From: Pseudomonas sp. SID14000
GTDB lineage: Bacteria > Pseudomonadota > Gammaproteobacteria > Pseudomonadales > Pseudomonadaceae
DNA length: 64,000 nucleotides
NCBI RefSeq assembly: GCF_002165135.1
Contig: NZ_NFZQ01000016.1
Coordinates: forward strand, 1 to 64,000
Direction of reading: 5' to 3'
Part shown: positions 37,788 to 45,360 of the stretch, one piece after another
How the letters are laid out: the number at the start of each line of letters is the position of its first letter
How positions within the stretch are numbered: the stretch's first letter is position 1
Notes under the pieces: model-generated
What the model was told of the DNA's origin: nothing
Seen by the model: only the letters and a program-made list of their open reading frames with translations
Databases searched by the model: none
Made by a program: the position numbers and the translations under genes

Positions 37788-38216
37788 ATGCTGCGCAAAC
37801 ACTTGCTGACCCTGGGCCTGCTGGCCGTCACCGGCCTGGCCCAGGCCGCCGAGACCATCGACGTCTACCGCGACCCCAACTGCGGCTGCTGCAAGGCCTG
37901 GATCAGCCACCTGCGCGACAACGGCTTCACCGTCAACGACCATGTCGAGCCGAACATGAGCGAGGTCAAGCAACGCCTGGGCGTGGCACCACGCCTGGCG
38001 TCGTGCCATACCGGGGTGATCGACGGCAAGTTCGTCGAAGGCCACGTGCCGGCCGAGCAGGTGCGCCTGCTGGCCAAGCGCAACGACCTCAAGGGCCTGG
38101 CCGTACCGGGCATGCCCATGGGCTCGCCCGGCATGGAAATGGGTGATCACAAGGATGCCTACCAGGTCATCGGCGTGACCCAGGACGGCAAGGACACCGT
38201 GGTCGCCAACTACTGA
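37788..38216 (+). CDS. DUF411 family periplasmic metal-binding protein
   Basis: A 142-residue exported protein: signal peptide with AQA-AE cleavage at about residue 21, then a thioredoxin-like start with DPNCGCCKAW (three cysteines in CGCC) and a second cysteine in SCHTGVIDG. C-terminal methionines (GMPMGSPGMEMG) resemble copper-binding sequences. DUF411 proteins are often near metal resistance genes, here unaccompanied. GGAG precedes the ATG. The stop shares a base with the start of the next gene, so the two form an operon. Confidence 0.88.
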   Translation: MLRKHLLTLGLLAVTGLAQAAETIDVYRDPNCGCCKAWISHLRDNGFTVNDHVEPNMSEVKQRLGVAPRLASCHTGVIDGKFVEGHVPAEQVRLLAKRNDLKGLAVPGMPMGSPGMEMGDHKDAYQVIGVTQDGKDTVVANY

Positions 38217-38650
38217 TGCTCAGCCTGTGGGCGCTGTTCCTCAGCGCCTTCGGCGCCGCCACCCTGCTACCGCTGCAATCGGAGGCTGTGCTGGTCGGCC
38301 TTTTGCTGCGCCAGCCCGAGGCCTGGGCCACCCTGCTGCTGGTGGCTACCCTGGGCAATGTGCTGGGCTCGGTGGTCAACTGGGTGCTGGGGCGGGCCAT
38401 CGAGCACCTGCGTGACAAGCGCTGGTTTCCGTTCAGCCCTGCCCAGCTGGAGCGTGCGCAGCAGCGCTACCAGCGCTGGGGGCAATGGTCGCTGTTGCTC
38501 AGCTGGATGCCGGTGATCGGCGACCCACTGACACTGATCGCTGGCATCATGCGTGAGCCGTTCTGGCGCTTCCTGCTGCTGGTGACCCTGGCCAAGGCCG
38601 GCCGCTATGCGGTGCTGGCGATGGTCACCCTGGGCTGGTTTCACGCCTGA
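38216..38650 (+). CDS. YqaA family membrane protein (DedA-like)
   Basis: A 144-residue protein with four hydrophobic helices. The sequence FGAATLLPLQSEAVL at the start and the SWMPVIGDPLTLIAGIMR segment are typical of the YqaA branch of the VTT/DedA group, which contains lipid-handling proteins. Its own role is unknown. Coupled to the DUF411 gene (1-bp overlap). Confidence 0.85.
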   Translation: MLSLWALFLSAFGAATLLPLQSEAVLVGLLLRQPEAWATLLLVATLGNVLGSVVNWVLGRAIEHLRDKRWFPFSPAQLERAQQRYQRWGQWSLLLSWMPVIGDPLTLIAGIMREPFWRFLLLVTLAKAGRYAVLAMVTLGWFHA

Positions 38651-38666
38651 TTGCCAGTAGGTGCTG

Positions 38667-38688
38667 GTGGGCCTGAACAAGGGCCCAC
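38667..38688. terminator. possible bidirectional hairpin
   Basis: A 7-bp perfect stem (gtgggcc / ggcccac) lies between the convergent YqaA-like and DinB-like genes. No T-run follows, so intrinsic termination is uncertain. Confidence 0.4.
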
Positions 38689-38701
38689 AGGGGGGCTCCT
38701 C

Positions 38702-39283
38702 CTACACGTTCCAGATCTGCTCCTCGGTCCAGCCCAGCTCGGCAAAGTCCGCCGCCCGCAACCCCGCCTCTTCCTCGCAGAAAAACTCATCCAGTTGCGG
38801 CGGCCTCACTGCCGTATCACTGAGCATCGCATGCACCTGCCCGCGGTGATGCACCTGGTGCTCGAACAAGTGTGCCAGCAGGCGCAGCCGTTGCTCTCGC
38901 TGCACCCGCCCGGGGCGCACGATGCTCACATAGCGCCCCAGGTCACCATCGCGCAGGCCGCGGCAATAGGCGATCAGCCGGTGATCGGCCTGGGCCTGCT
39001 CGGCATGCAGGTCGGTGCAGGTGGCAAACGGCTGTTCCGGCTCGAAGAAGCGCTCGCCATTGGCGTCGGGCAGTTCGCCACGCTGCTCGCATTCGAGCAT
39101 GTGCAGGTAGAACCAGTCCACCGTCAGCAGGTGGTTGAGGGTGGCCTTGATCGACGGGAAAAAGCTGCAGCGCGGGGCGACGAACTCGTCCTGGGTCAGT
39201 TGCAGGCAGGCCTTGTACAGGCGGTGGTTGGCCCAGCCATTGTTGTAGGCCTGGGTCAGCAAATGATGCGACAGCGGCTCCAT
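38702..39283 (-). CDS. DinB family protein
   Basis: A 193-residue four-helix-bundle protein. The metal-binding histidines of DinB/YfiT proteins are visible: one in LNHLLTVD near residue 48 and the pair in HQVHHRGQVH near residue 145. The C-terminal extension (about 40 residues) is acidic. Members act as thiol-dependent transferases or are of unknown function. It follows the AFG1-like gene by 14 bp, so it is the second gene of a unit. Confidence 0.85.
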   Translation of the reverse strand: MEPLSHHLLTQAYNNGWANHRLYKACLQLTQDEFVAPRCSFFPSIKATLNHLLTVDWFYLHMLECEQRGELPDANGERFFEPEQPFATCTDLHAEQAQADHRLIAYCRGLRDGDLGRYVSIVRPGRVQREQRLRLLAHLFEHQVHHRGQVHAMLSDTAVRPPQLDEFFCEEEAGLRAADFAELGWTEEQIWNV

Positions 39284-39297
39284 GGTTCGGCTCCTTT

Positions 39298-40404
39298 TCA
39301 GGCGAAGCGTTGCAGTTGCATCTCCCGTAGCCGGCTCAGGGTCCGTTGGTACGGGAACGCCAGATACCCTTGAGTGTAGAGGGCATCCAGCGGCACCTGT
39401 GCCTCCAGGTACAACGCCACGCGCCGGTCGTAGCATTCGTCGACAAGGGCAATGAAGCGGCGCACTGCGTCGTCTTTGGGCGACAGCGCCGGCAGTTCAC
39501 GGTCGCCCGCCACCACCCGCGCAGCAGCATCCTCGGTGCCACGAGCAATGCGCCCGGCCCGCTGTTCACCACCCAGCGCCGGAATGCCCGACACCAGGAT
39601 GGCCGGGAAACGGTCGCAAAGTGCCATGAACTCCATGGCCGCCAGCGGCTGTTCGCACAGCTCGGTGAAGCGGCACCAGATGGCCTGCGCGCTGCGTCGC
39701 ACCACCTGCACCTGCCTGGAGCCGATGGCCAAGGGCTGATCATGGCCCGCATCGCTAGGGCTTAGCTGGCGGAACACCTCTCCCAGCTGGCTGTCCTGCC
39801 CCGCTTGCGCCACCCAGTAACGCTGGCACTCGGCGCCGGGATGCAGGCGGTGGTCCTGCTCGCCGGCTACCGACAGTACTTGCATGTGCCGCTGAATGGC
39901 GGCGATGGCCGGCAGGAAACGCTCGCGGTTGAAGCCGTCACGGTAGAGCTGCTCGGGTGGCTGGTTGGAGGTGGCAACGATCACCACGCCTTGGTCGAAC
40001 AGCACCTGGAACAGGCGGCCGAGGATGATCGCGTCTCCGATGTCGTTGACGAACAGCTCGTCAAAACACAGCACGCGGATCTGCCCGGCCAGTTCCCGGG
40101 CCAGCGCCAGCAGCGGGTCGACGGTGCCGTTGAGCTGGAACAGGCGCTGGTGTACCCAGGCCATGAAGTGATGGAAGTGCTGACGCCGGCTGGGTATCCG
40201 CAGGCAACGGTGGAACTGGTCCATCAGCCAGGTCTTGCCGCGGCCGACCGGGCCCCAGAGGTAGATACCCTGGGTGACGCGACCCTGTTCGACGGCCTGG
40301 AAACAGGCCTGCAAGGCCTCGACGGCGCGGGCCTGGGCGGGGTCGGCGACATAACCCTGGGTGGTCAGGGCCTGCTGGTAGAGGGAATGGGGATCGATAG
40401 CCAT
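39298..40404 (-). CDS. AFG1/ZapE family ATPase
   Basis: A 368-residue P-loop ATPase. Walker A is GPVGRGKT (residues 51-58), Walker B is RVLCFDELFVND, and sensor-1 region VATSNQPPEQLYRDGF follows, all as in ZapE (cell-division accessory) and mitochondrial AFG1. Since Pseudomonas genomes usually carry zapE in another locus, this may be a second copy; hence no symbol is given. The N-terminus is set at MAIDPHSL (40404), because further upstream the frame reads through REP sequence. Leads the unit with the DinB-like gene. Confidence 0.85.
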   Translation of the reverse strand: MAIDPHSLYQQALTTQGYVADPAQARAVEALQACFQAVEQGRVTQGIYLWGPVGRGKTWLMDQFHRCLRIPSRRQHFHHFMAWVHQRLFQLNGTVDPLLALARELAGQIRVLCFDELFVNDIGDAIILGRLFQVLFDQGVVIVATSNQPPEQLYRDGFNRERFLPAIAAIQRHMQVLSVAGEQDHRLHPGAECQRYWVAQAGQDSQLGEVFRQLSPSDAGHDQPLAIGSRQVQVVRRSAQAIWCRFTELCEQPLAAMEFMALCDRFPAILVSGIPALGGEQRAGRIARGTEDAAARVVAGDRELPALSPKDDAVRRFIALVDECYDRRVALYLEAQVPLDALYTQGYLAFPYQRTLSRLREMQLQRFA

Positions 40405-40423
40405 GCGGCATTCTACACATACC

Positions 40424-40543
40424 TTGTGGGAGCGGCCTTGTGTCGCGAAAGGGCTGCGTAGCGGCCCCGGCAATATTCGGCGTGCTGCAAAAATCCTGGG
40501 GCCGCTCTGCGGCCCTTTCGCGACACAAGGCCGCTCCCACAAG
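40424..40543. repeat. inverted pair of P. putida REP elements
   Basis: Copies at 40424-40470 and 40496-40543 (ttgtgggagcggccttgtgtcgc and its inverse) are separated by about 25 bp. They lie between the AFG1-like gene start and the PQQ dehydrogenase stop, two codirectional minus-strand genes. Confidence 0.85.
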
Positions 40544-40555
40544 TACTGTACTGCG

Positions 40556-41707
40556 TCAGGTACCGTCGCCCAGGCCTACCTTGAGCAGCGCGCCGTCCTT
40601 GTCGTCGGTCAGCACATACAAGTACCCATCCGGCCCCACCCGCACATCGCGGATACGCGCCTTCAGTTCACCCAGCAACCGTTCTTCATGCACCACCTTG
40701 TCGCCATCCAGCTGCAGGCGGATCAGCTCCTGGGTGGCCAGCGCGCCAATGAACAGGTTGTGGTCCCAGGCCTTGAACGTGGGGCTGTCGTAGAAGGCCA
40801 TGCCGCTAATACCCGGCGACTTCTCCCACACATGGTGCGGCTCGACCATACCCTGCACATGATTGCCCTTGGCCTCGGGGATGGGCAGCAGCGAGTAGTT
40901 GATGCCGTGGGTCGCAATCGGCCAGCCATAGTTCTTGCCGGGCTCGGGAATGTTGATTTCGTCGCCGCCACGGGGGCCGTGCTCGTGGGTCCACAGCTTG
41001 CCGGTCCAGGGGTTGAGCGCGGCGCCTTGCTGATTGCGGTGGCCGAACGACCAAATCTCCGGCCGCACGTTGTCCTTGCCGACGAAGGGGTTGTCCCTGG
41101 GCACTTCGCCGTCCGGCAAGATACGCACGATCTTGCCTTGCAGCTTGTCCAGGTCCTGGGCAGTCGGGCGCTGGTTGTTTTCACCGAGGGCGATGAACAG
41201 GTAGCCGTCGCGGTCGAACACCAGGCGCGAGCCAAAGTGGTTGCCCTCCGACAGTTTGGGCTGCTGGCGGAAGATGACGTTGAAGTTTTCCAGCCGGGCG
41301 CGGTCCTGGGACAACTGGCCACGGCCGACCGCCGTACCGGCCTTGCCATCACTGCCCTCCTCGGCGTAGGACAGGTAGACGGTGCGGTCCTTGGCGAATT
41401 CCGGCGACAGCACCACATCCAGCAGGCCGCCCTGGCCCTCGGCCCAGACCTTGGGCACGCCGCTGATCGGCGGGCCGACCTTGCCTTCGGCATTGACCAC
41501 CCGCAAGTTGCCGGCGCGCTCGGTGACCAGCATGTCCTTGCCGCCCGGCAGGAACGCCAGGGCCCAGGGGTTGCGTAGGCCGTCGGCCAGGGTACTGACG
41601 GTCAAGGTGCCTTCTTCACTGCGAAACTGCTGTTCGGCCGCTGCCTGCGCCAGCAGGGGCAGGAGTGCGGCGGCGGTCAGGGTGGCAAACCAGGGTGCTC
41701 GAAGCAT
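40556..41707 (-). CDS. PQQ-dependent aldose sugar dehydrogenase
   Basis: A 383-residue periplasmic protein with a signal peptide (AQAA cleavage near residue 23) and a six-bladed propeller of the soluble glucose dehydrogenase/YliI family. Recognisable parts are LADGLRNPWALAFLPG at the start, the catalytic histidine in SEGNHFGSRL, RPEIWSFGHRNQQG, and HGPRGGDEIN. It oxidises aldose sugars with PQQ and calcium. AAGGAA precedes the ATG. It lies 23 bp after the small exported protein gene upstream, suggesting one transcript. Confidence 0.9.
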   Translation of the reverse strand: MLRAPWFATLTAAALLPLLAQAAAEQQFRSEEGTLTVSTLADGLRNPWALAFLPGGKDMLVTERAGNLRVVNAEGKVGPPISGVPKVWAEGQGGLLDVVLSPEFAKDRTVYLSYAEEGSDGKAGTAVGRGQLSQDRARLENFNVIFRQQPKLSEGNHFGSRLVFDRDGYLFIALGENNQRPTAQDLDKLQGKIVRILPDGEVPRDNPFVGKDNVRPEIWSFGHRNQQGAALNPWTGKLWTHEHGPRGGDEINIPEPGKNYGWPIATHGINYSLLPIPEAKGNHVQGMVEPHHVWEKSPGISGMAFYDSPTFKAWDHNLFIGALATQELIRLQLDGDKVVHEERLLGELKARIRDVRVGPDGYLYVLTDDKDGALLKVGLGDGT

Positions 41708-41730
41708 GCAGGATTCCTTTCGTTGGGAGG

Positions 41731-42048
41731 TCACGGCGCGCGCGGGTTGCTGCGGGGTGGGCGGGTGGGCTCCAGGTTCGGGGTTTGCTGCTGGCGGCGC
41801 AGGTTGTCGCCGTTGCCGATGCCACGGTTGTCCAGGGTGGGCATGCGCTGGTACGGGGCGGAGGACGGGCCGCGCACCGGCGGCGTAGCCGGCATGCTGC
41901 CCTGGCGGCTGTTGGGGTTGGCGCGCTGGATCGGACTGTTGTAGGGGTTGTTGTTGCCGGCGGCGAGTTGCAAGGGGGGCTCGGGGGCCGCTTGCGCGGG
42001 CAGGCACAGCACCAGACCGAGGACCAGGATGGGCAATGTAGGGGTCAT
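41731..42048 (-). CDS. small exported hypothetical protein
   Basis: A 105-residue protein with a clear signal peptide (cleavage after AQA at about residue 20). The mature chain is rich in Pro, Asn, Gln, Arg and Ser and probably disordered. Function unknown. A strong AGGAGGTGA ribosome site precedes the ATG. It leads a probable two-gene unit with the PQQ aldose dehydrogenase. Confidence 0.7.
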   Translation of the reverse strand: MTPTLPILVLGLVLCLPAQAAPEPPLQLAAGNNNPYNSPIQRANPNSRQGSMPATPPVRGPSSAPYQRMPTLDNRGIGNGDNLRRQQQTPNLEPTRPPRSNPRAP

Positions 42049-42160
42049 GCTTCACCTCCTGTACGAAAAAGCCGCGCCTGGTGGGTTTGATAGCCTAAGG
42101 CGCGAAGGGTTCGCGGCAAAAGTGTGAATGCGGGTGGAGATGATTCCTGATGTTTCAGTA

Positions 42161-42180
42161 TGGGCCGCAAAGCGGCCCCA
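42161..42180. terminator. REP-like GC hairpin after the agmatinase gene
   Basis: gggccgc / gcggccc stem (42162-42168 and 42172-42178) directly after the stop of the agmatinase gene on the minus strand. It could terminate that transcript, although no T-run follows. Confidence 0.5.
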
Positions 42181-42182
42181 GG

Positions 42183-43148
42183 TTACTGCCCCTTGTCCAC
42201 TTTGTGCCGCGCCGCATACAGGCAAAGCATTTCCATCGCCAAGGTCGCCCCGGCCAGTGCGGTGATGTCGGCATGGTCATAGGCTGGCGCCACCTCCACC
42301 AGGTCCATGCCCACCAGGTTGATGCCGCGCAACCCGCCGAGGATCTCCAGCGCCTGCACCGTGCTCAACCCACCGCACACCGGTGTGCCGGTGCCTGGCG
42401 CATAGGCCGGATCGAGGCAGTCGATATCGAAGGTCAGGTACACCGGCCGCTCGCCCACCCGCTGGCGAATCGCCGCGATCACCGCCTCGGTGCCTTGGCG
42501 GTGCACCTGGCGGGCGTCGAGGATGGCAAAACCCTGGCTGTCATCATTGGTGGTGCGCAGGCCGATCTGCACCGAGCTGGCCGGGTCCACCAGGCCTTCG
42601 CGGGCGGCATGCCAGAACATGGTGCCGTGGTCGATGCGCTTGCCTTCCTCGTCCGGCCAGGTGTCACTGTGCGCATCGAAGTGGATCAGCGCCAGCGGGC
42701 CATGCCGGCGGGCATGGGCCTTGAGCAGCGGGTAGCTGATGAAGTGGTCGCCGCCCAGGGTAAGCATGGCGCAGCCTGCTTCCAGAATATGCGTGGCATG
42801 GGCTTCGATACTGTCCGGGACCGACTGCGGGGTGCCGCTGTCGAAGGCGCAATCGCCATAGTCGATCACCGCCAGGTGGTCGAACGGGTCGAACGCCCAC
42901 GGCCAGTGCCGGGCCCAGGCCTGCTGCACCGAAGCGGCGCGGATCGCCCGCGGGCCGAAGCGCGCACCGGGGCGGTTGCTGGTGGCAGTATCGAATGGCA
43001 CACCGCTGACCACCACATCGACACCGCGCAGGTCGCGGCTGTAGCGACGGCGAGAAAAACTGGTAATGCCGGCGTAGGTACTTTCCGCAGCGGTGCCATA
43101 CAGGCTGTCGCGGGTCATGGCCTGGTCATTGTTTGCGGCTTGCTCCAC
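42183..43148 (-). CDS. speB: agmatinase-type ureohydrolase
   Basis: A 321-residue ureohydrolase with the binuclear manganese site: GGDHFISYP, HFDAHSDT (Asp and His ligands) and TFDIDCLDPAYAPGTGTP (two Asp). The family hydrolyses agmatine, guanidinobutyrate or similar guanidino compounds; agmatine to putrescine is the most likely given the polyamine-binding gene upstream, but guanidinobutyrase cannot be excluded. The GTG at 43148 has AAGGAG seven bases upstream. It follows the binding-protein gene by 25 bp on the same strand. Confidence 0.85.
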   Translation of the reverse strand: MEQAANNDQAMTRDSLYGTAAESTYAGITSFSRRRYSRDLRGVDVVVSGVPFDTATSNRPGARFGPRAIRAASVQQAWARHWPWAFDPFDHLAVIDYGDCAFDSGTPQSVPDSIEAHATHILEAGCAMLTLGGDHFISYPLLKAHARRHGPLALIHFDAHSDTWPDEEGKRIDHGTMFWHAAREGLVDPASSVQIGLRTTNDDSQGFAILDARQVHRQGTEAVIAAIRQRVGERPVYLTFDIDCLDPAYAPGTGTPVCGGLSTVQALEILGGLRGINLVGMDLVEVAPAYDHADITALAGATLAMEMLCLYAARHKVDKGQ

Positions 43149-43173
43149 GGTCGGGCTCCTTTTTCATCATGGG

Positions 43174-44253
43174 TTACTGGCGGCTGCGAAACGCGGTCCA
43201 CAGGCGGTTGCGCTGGCGCAGGTCGGCCAGGGCCATGCTGCGGTCGGCATACAGGCGCTGGCGCACCGCGGCCGGCGGGTAGATGTCCGGGTCGTTGCGC
43301 ACCGCTTCGTCCACCAGCGGCGTGGCTGCCTGGTTGGCGTTGGCGAAGAACAGCGTGTTGGTCAACGCGGCAACCGACTCGGGCTTGAGCATGAAGGCGA
43401 TGAACACCCGCGCGGCCTCGGGGTGCGGGGCGTCCTTGGGAATGACCAAGTTGTCCTGCCACACCAGCGTGCCTTCGCGTGGGATGCGGTAGATCAGCTC
43501 GAACGGTTTGCCGGCACGGCGCGCCTGGTCGGCGGCCATCGCCGCATCACCATTGTAGGTAAGCGCCAGGCACACGCTGCCGTTGGCCAGGTCGCTGATC
43601 TGCAGGCCATTGGCGATATAGCTGATCGACGGCTGCAACTGGCTCAGCAGGTTCTGCGCGGCGGCCAGGTCGTCTTTGCTCTGGCTGTAAGGGTCCTTGC
43701 CCAGGTAGTTCAGGGCCACGCCGATCACCTCCTGCGGCGAGTCGGGCATGGCGATGCCACAGTCCTTCAGCCGGCTGGCGTACTCGGGCTTGAACAGCAG
43801 GTCGAGGCTGTCCAGCGGCACATCCCCCAGGCGCTGGCGCACCGCTTCCACATTCACCCCCAGGCCCAGGGTGCCCCAGGTGTAGGGCACGGCATGGCGG
43901 TTGCCAGGGTCGGCCTCGGCAAGCTTGGCCAGCAAGTCCTTGTCGAGGTTGGCGTAGCCGGGCATGGCTTGCGGGTCGAGCGGCTGCAGGGCGTTGGCCT
44001 TGAGCGCCCGGGCCAGCACGGCCGACGACGGCACTACCACGTCATAACCACTGCCACCGGTCAGCAGCTTGGTTTCCAGCACCTCGGTGGTGTCGAAGGT
44101 GTCGTAGCGCACCTTGTAGCCGGTTTCCTGCTCGAAGCGCTGGAGGGTTTGCGGGGCGACGTAGTCGGCCCAGCTGTAGAGGTTGACGACCTTTTCTTCG
44201 GCCTGCAGCGGCAAGGCCAGGACCAGAGACAGCAGGCACAACGATCGACGCAT
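43174..44253 (-). CDS. polyamine ABC transporter substrate-binding protein
   Basis: A 359-residue periplasmic protein with a signal peptide (MRRSLCLLSLVLALPLQA) and the PotD/PotF/SpuD fold. It opens with VVNLYSWADYVAP and contains the polyamine-binding region YTWGTLGLGVNVEAV and the ALTYNGDAAMA segment. It delivers putrescine or spermidine to an ABC transporter, but no permease or ATPase genes are nearby. ATG 44253 is preferred with GAGG at good spacing; GTG 44262 is possible. Operon with the agmatinase; divergent from a LysR gene likely to regulate both. Confidence 0.9.
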   Translation of the reverse strand: MRRSLCLLSLVLALPLQAEEKVVNLYSWADYVAPQTLQRFEQETGYKVRYDTFDTTEVLETKLLTGGSGYDVVVPSSAVLARALKANALQPLDPQAMPGYANLDKDLLAKLAEADPGNRHAVPYTWGTLGLGVNVEAVRQRLGDVPLDSLDLLFKPEYASRLKDCGIAMPDSPQEVIGVALNYLGKDPYSQSKDDLAAAQNLLSQLQPSISYIANGLQISDLANGSVCLALTYNGDAAMAADQARRAGKPFELIYRIPREGTLVWQDNLVIPKDAPHPEAARVFIAFMLKPESVAALTNTLFFANANQAATPLVDEAVRNDPDIYPPAAVRQRLYADRSMALADLRQRNRLWTAFRSRQ

Positions 44254-44355
44254 GGCGGACACCTCGGCAAATGGGTGGATGCCGCGAGAATGCCAGCCGG
44301 GTTACATTGACGGAATGCCAAGTTTGCAAAGCTGACATTCATCAGGAGCAATGTA

Positions 44356-45246
44356 ATGCTCGGACAAGTACACAACCCCGACCTGCACCTGCTGCGGCTG
44401 TTCGTCACTGTAGTCGAGGCCGGCGGCTTCAGCGCCGCGCAAGGCGTGCTGGGCCTGAGCCAGCCCACCATCAGCCAGCGTATGGCGCAGCTGGAAGCGC
44501 GGCTGGGCTACCGCCTGTGCAGCCGAGGCAAGGGGGGTTTTCACCTGACGGAAAAAGGCGCGTTATTGCTGGACGCTGCCCGTGGGTTGCTGCTGAACAT
44601 CGAGCAGTTTCGCCAGCAGGCAAATGGCGTTGCCGGGCGGCTGCTGGGGACCGTGCGGATCGGCATGGCGGAGAACCAGGACAAGGCGGTGAGCCTGAAG
44701 CTGGCAGCGGCTGTTGCGGCGTTTCGCAGGCGTGAGGAAGCGGTGCAGCTGGAGTTGATCAGTGCGCCGCCAGCAGAGTTGGAGCGCTTGTTGCTGGAGC
44801 AGCGTCTGGATTATGCCATCAGCTACTTTTCCGGCAACCAGGCCGCCTTCGATTACCAGCCACTGTTCGAGGAGCGGCAACGGCTGTATTGCGGCAAGGG
44901 GCATGTGCTGTTCGGTGCGGCTGGCATTGGACGGGAGCGGTTGCTGGCGATGGATCAGGTGCGCCATCCGTACCGGTTTCTCAAGGGCGGCGAGCCGTTC
45001 CAGAGCCAGCGCAGCATGGCGGTAGCGGAACAGATCGAGAGCGTACTGACGTTCATTTTGTCGGGGCGGCATATTGGCTATCTACCGTACCATTGTGCGC
45101 AGGGGTGGGAGGCTGAGGGGCTGTTATGGGCGCTGGACCCGGGGCTGGACTTTGTGGTGCCGTTTACCCTGGCCAGGCACCGGGCGCAGGCGGTTGGTGA
45201 GGCACAGCAGGCGTTTGCGCAGGATTTGCTGGCGGCGTTTGCCTGA
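44356..45246 (+). CDS. LysR family regulator, probably of the agmatinase operon
   Basis: A 296-residue LysR-type regulator: HTH in residues 8-65 (GGFSAAQGVLGLSQPTISQRMAQLEARLG) and an effector domain from about residue 95. It diverges from the polyamine-binding protein gene across 102 bp. AGGAG lies seven bases before the ATG. A start-stop codon pair (ATGTAA) at 44351-44356 overlaps the start, so ribosomes may load there first. Confidence 0.87.
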   Translation: MLGQVHNPDLHLLRLFVTVVEAGGFSAAQGVLGLSQPTISQRMAQLEARLGYRLCSRGKGGFHLTEKGALLLDAARGLLLNIEQFRQQANGVAGRLLGTVRIGMAENQDKAVSLKLAAAVAAFRRREEAVQLELISAPPAELERLLLEQRLDYAISYFSGNQAAFDYQPLFEERQRLYCGKGHVLFGAAGIGRERLLAMDQVRHPYRFLKGGEPFQSQRSMAVAEQIESVLTFILSGRHIGYLPYHCAQGWEAEGLLWALDPGLDFVVPFTLARHRAQAVGEAQQAFAQDLLAAFA

Positions 45247-45346
45247 CCGGGCCTCTTCACGGGTGAACCCGCTCCCACAGGATTCTCACACAGCCTGAAG
45301 GCTGCGCCGCACCTGTAGGAACGGGTTGACCCGCGAAGAGGCCGGG
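45247..45346. repeat. inverted pair of P. putida REP elements
   Basis: Copies at 45247-45281 (ccgggcctcttcacgggtga...) and 45312-45346 in opposite orientation, the classical P. putida 35-bp REP. The pair lies between the convergent LysR and iutA genes. Confidence 0.9.
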
Positions 45347-45360
45347 ACAGACGACATCAA

